Shown one piece after another: positions 43,666-53,508 of a stretch of 64,000 nt of DNA. The DNA lies in NCBI GenBank assembly GCA_004368235.1, contig JXTW01000007.1, positions 1 through 64,000 on the forward strand, given 5' to 3'. The DNA is from Helicobacter anseris (GTDB lineage: Bacteria > Campylobacterota > Campylobacteria > Campylobacterales > Helicobacteraceae). Position 1 is the stretch's first letter. Each line of letters begins with the position of its first letter. The notes below the pieces were generated by a model. That model made no database searches and was not told the DNA's origin. It saw only the letters and a program-made list of their open reading frames with translations. Made by a program: the position numbers and the translations under genes.

Positions 43666-44553
43666 ATGAAAAAGATTGTAGTCTCAATATTGTATCTTGG
43701 ATTACTCATCGCACAAGATCTGGATGTAGAGATTAAAAATCTTAAACAACAGATTAGCTCTTATGGGGTAGAGCCAGTTAGTCCTCTTGAGCTTAATCAA
43801 AATAAAAGTCATAGCAAAAATGGACTTTTTATCGGTGTGATGGGTGCTATAGGATCTGTAAAAAATACATATGAAGATGGGAAATATAATGTTGTTAACG
43901 ATGTGCAAGGAGCTCATAATACAGGAGTTTTACAAAATTTTTCTGATTCTTCACTGCTTTTTATGTTTGGGGGCAAGATTGGTTATCAAAACTTTTTTAT
44001 TCCTTACTTTGGTGCCCGTGTTTATGGAGATTTATTGGTAGGATCGGGCAGGACTTATAAGGGTAGTGAAGTAATTGGTAATACACAATATGCTCTAGGT
44101 GGACTTAATCTTGATTTAATGGGTGAATATAAGATTAAGGAAGGATATGAGATTGGAGGTTTTGTGGGATTTGGGTTTGGCGTAATGCTCTTAAGCGATA
44201 AGCTTACTGCTCCACAAAGTGTACTTTTGCCAACAGCCACTACAGTTTTTAATGATGGTAGTGGAGCCACTCCTATAGGTGCTGCACAAAGCAGAGGAAA
44301 TATTTTATGGCAAAATCTATTGCAAGTAGATTATACTTTTAATGTAGGCATAAGTTTTGTACTTTATAATCATCATCGTTTCGAGCTGGGGGTAAAGATA
44401 CCCGTAACTTACCTTAAGTTAGGATTAGAAACACCTGCAAGTTATCAAGTAAAAACAAATCAAGGTGATATTAAAGAGGTAGGTTTAAATAGTGGAGATT
44501 TAAGTTTTAAGCGTACAAGTTATGTGACTCTTAGCTATATTTATTTATTTTGA
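43666..44553 (+). CDS. Outer-membrane beta-barrel protein (third of three)
   Basis: A 295-residue protein with a signal peptide (residues 1-16, ending LLIAQ), a short coiled segment (VEIKNLKQQI) and a barrel beginning KNGLFIGVMGAIG, the same opening as its neighbours, ending YIYLF. It carries Gly- and Ala-rich loops near 205-215. Nine bases after the second gene. The repeated opening suggests tandem duplication. Confidence 0.74.
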   Translation: MKKIVVSILYLGLLIAQDLDVEIKNLKQQISSYGVEPVSPLELNQNKSHSKNGLFIGVMGAIGSVKNTYEDGKYNVVNDVQGAHNTGVLQNFSDSSLLFMFGGKIGYQNFFIPYFGARVYGDLLVGSGRTYKGSEVIGNTQYALGGLNLDLMGEYKIKEGYEIGGFVGFGFGVMLLSDKLTAPQSVLLPTATTVFNDGSGATPIGAAQSRGNILWQNLLQVDYTFNVGISFVLYNHHRFELGVKIPVTYLKLGLETPASYQVKTNQGDIKEVGLNSGDLSFKRTSYVTLSYIYLF

Positions 44554-44586
44554 AACTTAATGTAAAATCCATTAAAAGGATTGTAA

Positions 44587-45993
44587 ATGAGATTGAAAGT
44601 ATGGCTTAACTGTTTGTTTTTAGTGCTTATTGCATATTTTGGATATTGGGTTTATCATTCAAGATTTTTTGAAAAAAACCCTCCCAAAGTACGTTTAATG
44701 GTACAAATAGGAAGCGAAGAAAAAGAAGTGCAAGAAGGTGATAATTTTTGGAATCCTCATCGTGATATGGTTGTTTATATGAGCGATGAAAGCGGTATTA
44801 GAAGTTATAGCATTGTGGTTAAAGATGATCAAGGTAGAGTTTTAGCCCAGAAGCAAGAAGCTATTATTAAGCGTCCAGAGCATATTAAGGTTGCATTGCC
44901 AAAGCCTGATATTCAGCTTAAGGATGATGATAGAGTAATATATGAGATCAGTGTTAATGATTGGAGCAATTCTCATTTTTTTAGCGGGAATACAACACGA
45001 CTTAATTTCAATTTTACAATTGATACCCAATCTCCAATAGTGAGGATGGTGGCCACATCTTATAAAATTTCTTATGGCGGTAGTGCACTTTTGATTTTTA
45101 AAATCAATGATAAATCTACTAAAGAGGTACGTGTTAGTAATGGTGAGGATCACTTTAAAGCTTATCCATTTTTAAAGGAAGGCTATTATGCTTTGATTAT
45201 TGCTTGGCCTATAAAAAATAAGATTTTTGCTGGAAATATTACAGCTATTGACAAGGCTTGGAATGTTAAAAAAGTAGCTATTCCTATTATCAAAGATCCT
45301 AATGTGCGTTATAGGTATTCTGATATCAAGGTGACAGACCAGTTTTTAAATACTAAGCTTGATAATCTAGTCAATATTATAGGTGAGCGTAGCACAAATA
45401 GCTTTTCTAGCAGTCTTGAGAAGTTTAAATATATTAATGAATATATCCGTGCTAAAGATGAAAATGTAATTACAGGTGTAACGCAGTCTGTGGAATATCC
45501 AGGATACCTAAAGCCTATGAACTTTAATGTCTTTTTGCCACTTAAAAAGTTTCAGGTAGTGGGTAGTTTTGGGGATCATCGTACTTATCTTTATAGAGAT
45601 AGAAAGTTTTCACAATCTATGCATCTTGGATTAGATATAGCTAATTTTAAAAATGCACCTATAATGACTAGCAATGCTGGTAGAGTACTTTTTACCGGTT
45701 TACTTGGAGTGTATGGAAATACAACAATCATTGATCATGGCTTTGGCTTAGCCTCGCTTTACTCTCACCAGTCTAGTTTTGAAGTCAAGCCTGGGGATTG
45801 GGTGAATGTGCATAGTGAGATAGGTCGCACAGGACAGACTGGATGGGCATTTGGTGATCATTTGCATTTAGGCATTTTAGTGCAAGGGCAGATGGCTCGT
45901 GTGGCTGAATGGATGGATGCTAAATGGATTAAAACAAATATTACTGATGTTTTTATGCGAGCACAAAATATTATTCAAAATAGCGAGGATTAA
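44587..45993 (+). CDS. Membrane-anchored M23 (LytM) peptidoglycan endopeptidase
   Basis: A 468-residue protein with one helix (residues 5-23) and a large periplasmic region. The C-terminal peptidase has H-x3-D in MHLGLDIAN (His346, Asp350) and H-x-H in GDHLHLGI (His425, His427), so the zinc site is complete and the enzyme is likely active on crosslinks. A beta-sandwich-like region precedes it. Next to minC and lpxC, it resembles the M23 proteins near these genes in other Helicobacter; cell-shape or division roles are inferred. Confidence 0.88.
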   Translation: MRLKVWLNCLFLVLIAYFGYWVYHSRFFEKNPPKVRLMVQIGSEEKEVQEGDNFWNPHRDMVVYMSDESGIRSYSIVVKDDQGRVLAQKQEAIIKRPEHIKVALPKPDIQLKDDDRVIYEISVNDWSNSHFFSGNTTRLNFNFTIDTQSPIVRMVATSYKISYGGSALLIFKINDKSTKEVRVSNGEDHFKAYPFLKEGYYALIIAWPIKNKIFAGNITAIDKAWNVKKVAIPIIKDPNVRYRYSDIKVTDQFLNTKLDNLVNIIGERSTNSFSSSLEKFKYINEYIRAKDENVITGVTQSVEYPGYLKPMNFNVFLPLKKFQVVGSFGDHRTYLYRDRKFSQSMHLGLDIANFKNAPIMTSNAGRVLFTGLLGVYGNTTIIDHGFGLASLYSHQSSFEVKPGDWVNVHSEIGRTGQTGWAFGDHLHLGILVQGQMARVAEWMDAKWIKTNITDVFMRAQNIIQNSED

Positions 45994-45999
45994 AAAGCT

Positions 46000-46563
46000 A
46001 TGGTAAAGACTAAACAAAAAAATATTCGTATTTTTGAGATTGATAATAGTGATGATAGAGCATGTTCTGATTTTTTGATCAAGAATGCTCCTTTATTAAA
46101 AGATTATCTTATTTTTTTTACGATTGTGCCTAGTGAATTTTTAACTACTATATGTGCAGATTTAGGGTTAGATTATTTTATTTCTAATAATCGTTTTTTT
46201 ACTCAAAAACCTCAAGCGTCTCTAGAACAAGATAAAGAGAGTAAAGCACCTTTGAGTATTGTTTCTCGTGCTATAAGGAGTGGAGAGGAGATACAGGGGA
46301 ATGGAGATTTGATAATTTGCGGGAATGTGCATAATGGAGCCAGAATCTATGCAAGAGGAAATTTGATGATTTTTGGACGATGTGAGGGTAGAGTAGAGTG
46401 TGAGGGTGAATATTTAATTTTAAAGTCGATTACTTCTAACCAAGTGATTTTTTCTGGACAGATTTTTTCCTCTGCTATGCTTGAGAGGATAAATCAAAAT
46501 CCTAATTCTTCAAAGCTTATTGTACGCAATGGAGAGTTTATCACGATTAAAGAAATTGAGTGA
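46000..46563 (+). CDS. minC: Septum-site determining protein MinC
   Basis: A 187-residue division-site regulator. The C-terminal beta-helix repeat domain reads [44 protein letters not shown], the MinC signature that binds MinD; the N-terminal FtsZ-inhibitory domain is diverged. It prevents Z-ring assembly away from mid-cell. It lies six bases after the M23 gene and overlaps lpxC's leader, with lpxC starting ten bases after its stop. Confidence 0.9.
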   Translation: MVKTKQKNIRIFEIDNSDDRACSDFLIKNAPLLKDYLIFFTIVPSEFLTTICADLGLDYFISNNRFFTQKPQASLEQDKESKAPLSIVSRAIRSGEEIQGNGDLIICGNVHNGARIYARGNLMIFGRCEGRVECEGEYLILKSITSNQVIFSGQIFSSAMLERINQNPNSSKLIVRNGEFITIKEIE

Positions 46564-46571
46564 GGAATGCT

Positions 46572-47471
46572 ATGAAGCAAACAACGATACAAAAAAGGGT
46601 AGAGTTAGTTGGTATTGGTTTACATAAGGGTGTGCCTGTGAAGATGGTGCTTGATCCATTGCCAAAAGATAGTGGAATTGTTTTTTATCGCAGTGATTTG
46701 GATATAGAAATACCTCTTAAACCTAGTAATGTAAGCAATACGATGATGGCCACTGTGCTTGCTAATGGAGAGGCAAGAATCTCTACTATTGAGCATTTAA
46801 TGTCAGCAATTTGTGCCTATGGAATCGATAATCTTAAAATTTCTGTTGATAATGAAGAGATTCCCATTATGGATGGTAGTGCAATTGGGTATTGTATGCT
46901 TTTAGATGAGGCAGGTATTAGTGAACTTGATGCTAATAAAAAAATTATGGCTATCAAAAAAGTGATTGAGGTAAAAGATGGGGATAAATTTGTAAGAATT
47001 GAACCTAGCCAAAAAAGCGTATTTGATTTTAGTATAGATTTTGCTCATCCAGCTATTAGGAAACAGAGCTATAAATTTGTCTTTAGTAAACAGCGTTATA
47101 AGGAAGAAATAGCTAGAGCACGTACTTTTGGGTTTCTTCAAGATGTGAATTATTTACGCTCTCAAGGACTTGGATTAGGTGGAGACTTGAGCAACTGCAT
47201 TGTGCTAGATGAAAATGGAATCTTAAATAAAGAGGGTTTGCGCTATAAAGAAGAGTTTGTGCGTCATAAGATTTTGGATGCAATCGGAGATATGGCAATT
47301 TTAGGGATGCCAATTCTTGGTAGTTATGTATCTTTTGCAGGTAGTCATAAATTAAATTCACTTCTAACAAAGAAAATCTTAGAAGAACAAGATGCTTATG
47401 AGCTTTTAGAGTTGTTAGAAGAAGAGAGGGAAGTAGAGCTTGTCAAAGAAATGCAAAAAGAGTTTGCATAA
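46572..47471 (+). CDS. lpxC: UDP-3-O-acyl-N-acetylglucosamine deacetylase
   Basis: A 299-residue zinc enzyme that commits lipid A synthesis. [14 protein letters not shown] opens the fold, [10 protein letters not shown] holds a zinc His, [11 protein letters not shown] the second half, and [15 protein letters not shown] the other zinc ligands and catalytic Asp. The ATG at 46572 with AGGA upstream was chosen over a GTG at 46560. It overlaps the next gene by one base. Confidence 0.97.
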   Translation: MKQTTIQKRVELVGIGLHKGVPVKMVLDPLPKDSGIVFYRSDLDIEIPLKPSNVSNTMMATVLANGEARISTIEHLMSAICAYGIDNLKISVDNEEIPIMDGSAIGYCMLLDEAGISELDANKKIMAIKKVIEVKDGDKFVRIEPSQKSVFDFSIDFAHPAIRKQSYKFVFSKQRYKEEIARARTFGFLQDVNYLRSQGLGLGGDLSNCIVLDENGILNKEGLRYKEEFVRHKILDAIGDMAILGMPILGSYVSFAGSHKLNSLLTKKILEEQDAYELLELLEEEREVELVKEMQKEFA

Positions 47472-47923
47472 TGTTTTATGATCTTTTATTAATACCACTG
47501 CGTAATGGCATAGGGTATGGAATCTATAAGGAATGTAATCTTTATAAGCAAGGATTAATAGAGGGAAAAAGTTTAGATACTCTTATAGGGCTTTGGATAA
47601 AGATTAAAGAAAAATATGCTATTAATAGGATTTTTTATGCAAGGGGTCCAGGTAGTCTTTCTGCCCTAAAGCTTTTGCATATTTTTGTGCATACCTTATC
47701 TATAACTAGTGGAATTAAGCTTTTTGCAACCGATAACTTTTATTTTAGTGAGCATCCTATATTAGCTTTTGGGAATCAGTATTTTATTAAGTATGATGGA
47801 GAAATTATTTTAAAGGCTTTTGATGTGAAAATAAAAGATAAGATTCCAAACTTTCCTCAAAAGCTCAATGATAAAGCTTTTGTTGATCCTTTGGAGCCTC
47901 TTTATGTTTTGCCAGCAGTTTGA
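47471..47923 (+). CDS. tsaB: TsaB-like protein of tRNA t6A synthesis
   Basis: A 150-residue protein with IFYARGPGSLSALKLLHIFVHTLS, the TsaB pattern (GPGSFTGLRIG-like). It is shorter than E. coli TsaB (231) and lacks clear ATPase residues, as is common in this phylum. TsaB partners TsaD and TsaE to make N6-threonylcarbamoyladenosine. Its start overlaps the lpxC stop. The identity is probable, not certain. Confidence 0.7.
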   Translation: MFYDLLLIPLRNGIGYGIYKECNLYKQGLIEGKSLDTLIGLWIKIKEKYAINRIFYARGPGSLSALKLLHIFVHTLSITSGIKLFATDNFYFSEHPILAFGNQYFIKYDGEIILKAFDVKIKDKIPNFPQKLNDKAFVDPLEPLYVLPAV

Positions 47924-48716
47924 TGTGGATTTAGAAGAGTTGTTATCCTATGCATTAAAGGCGGCTAGTCAGGCAAACGAAGTGATTATGCACCATTATG
48001 GAGAAGTAGAATATGAGTTAAAACAAGATAAGTCTCCTCTTAGCAAGGCAGACTTAGCAGCTCATGAGGCTATTTGCAGAATTTTAAAAGAAACAAACTT
48101 GCCTATTTGCTCTGAAGAAAATATCCTGCCTTATGATAAGAGGCGTTTTATCGAGGCTTTTTGGCTTATTGATCCTTTGGATGGTACGAAGGATTTTTTA
48201 GCTAGAAATGGAAATTTTACTACCAATATCGCCCTTATTTGTCAAGATGAAATAGTTTTAGGCGTAATAGGCATACCTGTAAGCAAAGAGCTATATTATG
48301 CCATTAAGGGAAAGGGAGCCTATAGGAAATGCGGGGATAAAGTAACGTGCTTAAAAGGGGAGAATGAGCATAAAATCCCTATAGCCTGTGATTCTATCCA
48401 TCATAGTACAGAAAAGATACAAGAGTTTATAAATACTCATCAGCTAGAGTTTAAAAAAATCGGTAGTGCACTGAAATTTTGCGCATTAGCCAGTGGGGAA
48501 GTAGATATTTATCCTCGCTTTAATGGAAGCAGTGAGTGGGACAGCGCAGCAGGCGATTTGATAGTAAGAGAGAGTGGAGGGGTAGTTTTATCAATTTCAG
48601 ATAAAAAACCACTAAGATACAATAAAGCAAATTTAAGAAATCCACATTTTATCGCTTTTGGCAAGAAGCAGATAGGAGGTAAGATCTATCAAAAATTTTT
48701 ACTAGATGAGCTTTAA
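47904..48716 (+). CDS. cysQ: 3'(2'),5'-bisphosphate nucleotidase CysQ (inositol-monophosphatase family)
   Basis: A 270-residue magnesium phosphatase. Metal-site motifs are SEENI, DPLDGT (Asp90-Pro-Leu-Asp93) and GSSEWDSAAGD, with KSPLSKADLAAHEAI the upstream lead. It recycles PAP from sulfate metabolism or dephosphorylates related compounds. The ATG at 47904 (GGAG seven bases upstream) overlaps the TsaB gene by 20 bases. It converges with ccdA, sharing four bases. Confidence 0.88.
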   Translation: MFCQQFDVDLEELLSYALKAASQANEVIMHHYGEVEYELKQDKSPLSKADLAAHEAICRILKETNLPICSEENILPYDKRRFIEAFWLIDPLDGTKDFLARNGNFTTNIALICQDEIVLGVIGIPVSKELYYAIKGKGAYRKCGDKVTCLKGENEHKIPIACDSIHHSTEKIQEFINTHQLEFKKIGSALKFCALASGEVDIYPRFNGSSEWDSAAGDLIVRESGGVVLSISDKKPLRYNKANLRNPHFIAFGKKQIGGKIYQKFLLDEL

Positions 48717-49408
48717 ATCGCTAAGGAATCTAATAAGCCACTTAAAATCCCTATCCCAAGTGTGATGAGTAAGATACCAGATGCAATTTCTATTTTTCTC
48801 ATATGGACTTTAAAAAAAGCAATGGCTTTTAGAGCTTTTGAAAAGACAAGTGCGCAAAGTATAAAAGGAATAGCTAGACCAAGACAAAAGGTTAACATCA
48901 AGGATATTCCATAATTTTGATTGGAGCTAGCAAGTAAAATAATACTAGTAAAAATGGGACCAATACAAGGTGTCCAACCCAATGCAAAGCTTGTACCAAG
49001 TATAAAAGGTGTCAATAATTTATGAAAATTCATATTTTTACCAAATTCAAAGTGGAGATTTTTATAGAGCCATTTAAAACGCAATAATCCTAAAAAATGG
49101 ATACCAAAAAATATAATAATAATTCCAGAAATTTGCTTAATCCATAATGGAGTTATGATATTAATCAGACTAGCCATCCCAGCCCCTAGAATCAAAAATA
49201 CTAGCATAAAGCCTAAGACAAAACAAAGCGCATAAGGTAGGATAGATTTATGATGTTGTTTTAAATCTTGTAGGCTTTGGTTAGATATATAGGCCATATA
49301 AGCTGGTATAAGCGGTAATATGCATGGGCTTAGAAAACTAAAAATACCTGCAAGAAAAGCTGCTAGGAAAGGCATTTGAGAAAAAAGTGATAAGAGCGTA
49401 TCATCCAT
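48713..49408 (-). CDS. ccdA: CcdA-type membrane thiol reductant transporter
   Basis: A 231-residue protein with six helices. SPCILPLIPAYMAYISNQS and GWTPCIGPIFTS each carry one redox Cys after proline, the CcdA/DsbD-beta signature. It passes reducing power to periplasmic partners needed for cytochrome c maturation, which fits the ccsBA and thioredoxin-like lipoprotein genes at 55.6-59 kb. Its end overlaps cysQ by four bases. Confidence 0.92.
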   Translation of the reverse strand: MDDTLLSLFSQMPFLAAFLAGIFSFLSPCILPLIPAYMAYISNQSLQDLKQHHKSILPYALCFVLGFMLVFLILGAGMASLINIITPLWIKQISGIIIIFFGIHFLGLLRFKWLYKNLHFEFGKNMNFHKLLTPFILGTSFALGWTPCIGPIFTSIILLASSNQNYGISLMLTFCLGLAIPFILCALVFSKALKAIAFFKVHMRKIEIASGILLITLGIGILSGLLDSLAI

Positions 49409-49520
49409 ATTTAAGCATCCTTGTTTAATGCTAGAATTAAAACATAAAAAAATAAAAATTGGCTATAATGTTTTGTTTTGGAAATATTCTAAAAGAATCA
49501 AAATAATTAAGTGAAATATT

Positions 49521-50873
49521 ATGACAGAGACTTCAGCTATTCAAGATTTCCAGTCGCTAGGGCTAGGAGCTAGGGTCCTTAGAGGGGTGAGGGCTGCTGG
49601 CTTTAATACTCCAAGCCCCATTCAAGCTAAGGCTATCCCAGAAATTCTTAAACAAAATGATCTTATAGCGCAGGCACAAACAGGTACAGGGAAAACAGCT
49701 GCTTTTGCTTTGCCCATTTTAGAAATGATTGATCATAGAAATGGACTTGAGGCACTTGTTATTACTCCTACTCGTGAGCTAGCTATGCAAATTAGTGATG
49801 AGATTTTTAAACTTGGGAGATTCTTACGCACTCGTACAGTTTGTGTGTATGGTGGACAGAGCATAAAAAAACAATGTGATCTTATTGCCAAAAATCCTCA
49901 AGTTATGATCGCAACACCAGGGCGTCTTTTAGATCATTTGCAAAATGGTAGACTTGAAAACTTTACTCCAAAATTTGTTGTGCTAGATGAAAGCGATGAG
50001 ATGCTAGATATGGGTTTTTTGGATGAGATAGAAGAAATTTTTAATTATTTACCAAATAATATCCAGATTCTATTATTTTCAGCGACTATGCCCCCGGCTA
50101 TTAAAAAGCTTGCTGAAAAGATTCTGCATAATCCTGTCCATATTCGTATTGCCCCAGCTAATGTGATTAATACAGATATTATGCAACGTTATTATATCGT
50201 TGAAGATAATGCGAGGAAGGATGCCATTATAGCACTTTTGACTAAAGAGAATATAGAAAAAGGTATTATTTTTACTCGAACTAAAAAAGAAGCTGATAAT
50301 CTTTTTGAATATCTTAAGGCTAGAGGACATAAAGCACAGTGTTTGCATGGAGATATGGACCAGAGATCTAGAAGAGCAGCTATGCTTGAGTTTAAAGAGA
50401 AAAAATGCGATATATTGGTAGCCACAGATGTGGCTGCAAGGGGACTTGATGTTTCTGATGTTAGTCATGTATTTAATTATCATATTCCTCTTAACCCAGA
50501 AATTTATGTGCATAGAATCGGTCGTACTGGACGTGCTGGTAAAAAGGGTAGTGCTATTACTTTAGTAACATCTTTGGAGTTTAAAGAATTAAGAAGCATT
50601 CAAAAAGAAGTAGGAGGCAAACTAGAGCCGTATGAAGGTGAGGGGATATCCCAAAAAAGAATGCTTGCCCATCATATTAGACAGGAAATTTTAAAGTTTA
50701 AGGTTAGTGATGAAGCTTTTGAACTTTATGAGGAGCTTGAAAGGGATAGTGATTTACCTCAAATTACATTGAGATTATTATCCTTACATTTGCAGACATT
50801 AGAGAATAATTCTAAAAAGCGTTTGCAAAATAAGGCAAAAAACTCATACAAAAGAGGCAAAAGAGCGCGTTAA
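49521..50873 (+). CDS. DEAD-box RNA helicase (variant DESD)
   Basis: A 450-residue helicase. The Q motif and Walker A (AQTGTGKTAAF), PTRELAMQ, VLDESDEMLDMGF (residues about 154-166, DESD in place of DEAD), FSATMPP, GIIFTRTKKEADNL and HRIGRTGRAGKKG are present. The basic tail KNSYKRGKRAR may bind RNA. It should unwind structured RNA in cold adaptation or degradosome work. Seven bases lie between GAATAC and the next gene's ATG; ilvE follows 15 bases later. Confidence 0.92.
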   Translation: MTETSAIQDFQSLGLGARVLRGVRAAGFNTPSPIQAKAIPEILKQNDLIAQAQTGTGKTAAFALPILEMIDHRNGLEALVITPTRELAMQISDEIFKLGRFLRTRTVCVYGGQSIKKQCDLIAKNPQVMIATPGRLLDHLQNGRLENFTPKFVVLDESDEMLDMGFLDEIEEIFNYLPNNIQILLFSATMPPAIKKLAEKILHNPVHIRIAPANVINTDIMQRYYIVEDNARKDAIIALLTKENIEKGIIFTRTKKEADNLFEYLKARGHKAQCLHGDMDQRSRRAAMLEFKEKKCDILVATDVAARGLDVSDVSHVFNYHIPLNPEIYVHRIGRTGRAGKKGSAITLVTSLEFKELRSIQKEVGGKLEPYEGEGISQKRMLAHHIRQEILKFKVSDEAFELYEELERDSDLPQITLRLLSLHLQTLENNSKKRLQNKAKNSYKRGKRAR

Positions 50874-50888
50874 TTTTAAGGAATACAA

Positions 50889-51815
50889 ATGAAAGAAGCA
50901 AAATATATTTGGAAAGATGGACAATTAGTCGAGTGGAAGAATGCTACAGTGCATATTCTTACGCATACTTTGCATTATGGTAATGGTGTATTTGAAGGTA
51001 CAAGAGCTTATAAGGGTAAAAATAGTAAATTTGCTATTTTTCGTCTCCAAGATCATACTAAGCGCTTAATTGATTCTTGCAAAATTACAGCATTAAAGTG
51101 CCCTTATACACAAGAGCAATTAGAGCAAGCACAAATTGAACTACTTAGAGCTAATTTAGATAGTTTTGATGGAAATGTGTATATTCGCCCTTTGGTCTAC
51201 CTGGGCTATGGAGCTATGGGTATGGATTTGCGCAAACCACCTGTAAATGTGGCAATTGCTGCATGGGAGTGGGGTGCATATTTAGGAGAGGATGCGATTA
51301 ATAATGGGATTAAAGTAAAAACTAGCTCTTTTGCTAGAAATAGTGTGAAATCTACTCTTAATAAGGCTAAAGCAGTATCTAATTATCTTAATTCTCAGAT
51401 GGCAAAATATGAAGCTTTAGAATGTGGTTTTGAAGAAGCTTTAATGCTTGATGAGAACGGCTTTGTAGCAGAAGGAAGTGCTGAATGTGTATTTATTGTT
51501 AGAAATGGAGTATTAATAACTCCACCTCATGATTATGCTTTAGAATCAATTACACAAGATACTGTTGTGCAGATCGCTAAAGATATGGGCATTAGTGTAG
51601 TAGAAAGAAGAATTACTAGAGATGAGTTTTATATAGCAGATGAAGCATTTTTTACAGGTACAGCCGCAGAGATTACACCTATTGCGTCTCTTGATTTTAG
51701 AAATATTGGCAATGGTCAAGTTGGCGAAATGACTAAAGCTTTGCAAAAACGATTTTTTGATATTGTTCAAGGACGAGATGAAAAATTTGACCATTTCTTG
51801 ACCTATATTGATTAA
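50889..51815 (+). CDS. ilvE: Branched-chain amino-acid aminotransferase
   Basis: A 308-residue fold-type IV PLP enzyme. The PLP lysine is in STLNKAKAVSNYLNS; FAEGSAE-like FVAEGSAECVFIV and FFTGTAAEITPI are family blocks, and HTLHYGNGVFEGTRAY near the N-terminus is shared with E. coli IlvE. It finishes leucine, isoleucine and valine synthesis. GGAATACAA precedes the ATG, and a band-7 gene follows 31 bases later. Confidence 0.96.
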   Translation: MKEAKYIWKDGQLVEWKNATVHILTHTLHYGNGVFEGTRAYKGKNSKFAIFRLQDHTKRLIDSCKITALKCPYTQEQLEQAQIELLRANLDSFDGNVYIRPLVYLGYGAMGMDLRKPPVNVAIAAWEWGAYLGEDAINNGIKVKTSSFARNSVKSTLNKAKAVSNYLNSQMAKYEALECGFEEALMLDENGFVAEGSAECVFIVRNGVLITPPHDYALESITQDTVVQIAKDMGISVVERRITRDEFYIADEAFFTGTAAEITPIASLDFRNIGNGQVGEMTKALQKRFFDIVQGRDEKFDHFLTYID

Positions 51816-51846
51816 GATATTTGAAATCTATTTTTAAGGAGCATTG

Positions 51847-52962
51847 ATGCCCATTGATTTAAATGAACACCTAAAAAATAAGAGTAAAAATAGCAATGAG
51901 AAAAGAGAGGAAAGAGGGGGCAATGATATGAGAGATGAATTGCCACCTCGTCGATTTAATCCGAAAAATTCGGGTGGATATTTTTCTTCAAATCCAATAA
52001 ATAATAAAAATTTATTTTTAATTATTGGAGCTATTATTATTGTGGTTTTATTGGTGGTTTTACGACCTTTTGTTGTAATTAGCTCTGGTCAAGTTGGAAT
52101 CAAAGTTACTGCTGGTGAATATGATACTACACCACTTCAACCGGGTATTAGATTTTTTATCCCATTGATACAAAATATTATTATTATGGATACTAAAGTT
52201 AGAGTATTAAATTTTTCAAGTACAGAGGATATGGGAGATTTTGGTCGTCGTAATGAAGGGGTAATGAGAAATGAAGCAATTAGTGTAATGGATTCTAGAG
52301 GTTTGACAGTATCTATTGAATTAACAGTTCAATATCAGCTTAATTCTCAAAATGCACCTATTACTTTGGCAACTTATGGACCTAATTGGGAGTTAAGTAT
52401 TATTAACTCTACAGTAAGAGATGTGGTAAGAAATGTTATTGGTCGCTATCCAGCAGAAGAGCTGCCTACTAAACGTAACGAAATTGCTAAGCTTATAGAT
52501 GATGGGATTAGAAATGAGATTGCTAAAAGAGATAATAGTCCTGTGGAGTTGAAATCTGTACAGCTAAGAGAGATTGTTTTGCCTTCAAAAATTAAAGAGC
52601 AAATTGAAAAAGTACAGATTGCCCGTCAAGAGGCAGAGCGTGTGCGCTATGAGGTAGATAGATCTAAGCAAGAAGCAGAAAAAGTAGCGGCTTTAGCTAA
52701 GGGTGAGGCTGAAGCAAATAGAATTAAAGCTCAAGGAAGTGCTGATGCTATTATTATTGAAGCTAAAGCCAAGGCAAGCGCAAATAAGGCTATTGCTGAA
52801 AGTCTTAATGAAAGGCTTTTAAAGCTAAGAGAGATAGAGGTGCAGGGCAAATTTAATGAAGCACTTAAAGAAAATAAGGATGCACAGATTTTCCTTATGC
52901 CTGGTGGAGCTGTACCAAATTTATGGGTAGATTCTAAGAAAAAGGCAGCCGCTAGCAATTAA
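51847..52962 (+). CDS. Stomatin/prohibitin (band 7/SPFH) membrane protein
   Basis: A 371-residue protein. A basic cytoplasmic N-terminus precedes one helix (residues 58-77), then an SPFH domain (VVISSGQVGIKVTAGEYDTTPLQPG onward) and a coiled C-terminus (EKVQIARQEAERVRYEVDRSKQEAEKVAALAKGEAEANRIKAQG). HflK-like features suggest a role in FtsH control or membrane organisation; this is inference. ATG at 51847 with AAGGAG five bases upstream. Confidence 0.9.
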   Translation: MPIDLNEHLKNKSKNSNEKREERGGNDMRDELPPRRFNPKNSGGYFSSNPINNKNLFLIIGAIIIVVLLVVLRPFVVISSGQVGIKVTAGEYDTTPLQPGIRFFIPLIQNIIIMDTKVRVLNFSSTEDMGDFGRRNEGVMRNEAISVMDSRGLTVSIELTVQYQLNSQNAPITLATYGPNWELSIINSTVRDVVRNVIGRYPAEELPTKRNEIAKLIDDGIRNEIAKRDNSPVELKSVQLREIVLPSKIKEQIEKVQIARQEAERVRYEVDRSKQEAEKVAALAKGEAEANRIKAQGSADAIIIEAKAKASANKAIAESLNERLLKLREIEVQGKFNEALKENKDAQIFLMPGGAVPNLWVDSKKKAAASN

Positions 52963-52989
52963 GTTTTCGGTATTTTGCAGGAGTGGTTT

Positions 52990-53508
52990 ATGCAGGAGAT
53001 GATAATAGCAACTTTGCACAGAATGCTGCAGGGTATAGATCTGCCAGGCATTCTAGTGGGAGTTTTTTTATTTCTCCTTTTTATATTATTTTTTACTCTA
53101 GCTTTGCGTATAAGAAGGCGTTTTTTCAGATTTCTATTTTTCTTATTGTCATTTATTTTTTTATTTGGTATTCCACCAGCTATTGTTTTTAGTTCAAAAT
53201 ACTATTTTCATAAGATTGAGATTGTCTATAATCATTCTAGACCATTAATGTTTAGTAATTCATTTTTAATAGATATCGCATTTAGAAATAATGGGGTCTT
53301 GCCTTTGAGTAAATGCTTAATTAGTATTATCCCTAAACGCAATAACCCAAGCTTATTAAATAAAGTTCGTGATCTTGTCGATCCTATAGCCTATATCAGT
53401 TATTCATTTAACCAGAAAATATCAATCGGTCAATCTTATGAAATATCAAAGATCTTACCCTACCGGTATAAAAAATTTAACTTTGATTTTGAGATTGATT
53501 GTAGATAA
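52990..53508 (+). CDS. Conserved membrane protein, DUF2393-like
   Basis: A 172-residue protein with two helices (about 20-38 and 45-65), a basic loop between them and a beta-rich periplasmic part with NSFLIDIAFRNNGVLPLSKC. The pattern fits the DUF2393 family of Campylobacterota, function unknown, by memory. The ATG at 52990 with CAGGAG six bases upstream is preferred over a TTG at 52975. It follows the band-7 gene as in H. pylori and abuts rsmE end to end. Confidence 0.65.
   Translation: MQEMIIATLHRMLQGIDLPGILVGVFLFLLFILFFTLALRIRRRFFRFLFFLLSFIFLFGIPPAIVFSSKYYFHKIEIVYNHSRPLMFSNSFLIDIAFRNNGVLPLSKCLISIIPKRNNPSLLNKVRDLVDPIAYISYSFNQKISIGQSYEISKILPYRYKKFNFDFEIDCR

Noticed and set aside
46111-46120. 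T8 and similar A/T runs in minC, the PepSY gene and the adaptor gene as phase-variable tracts
   Set aside because: A/T runs of this length are common background in this genome; only the C and G tracts stand out.
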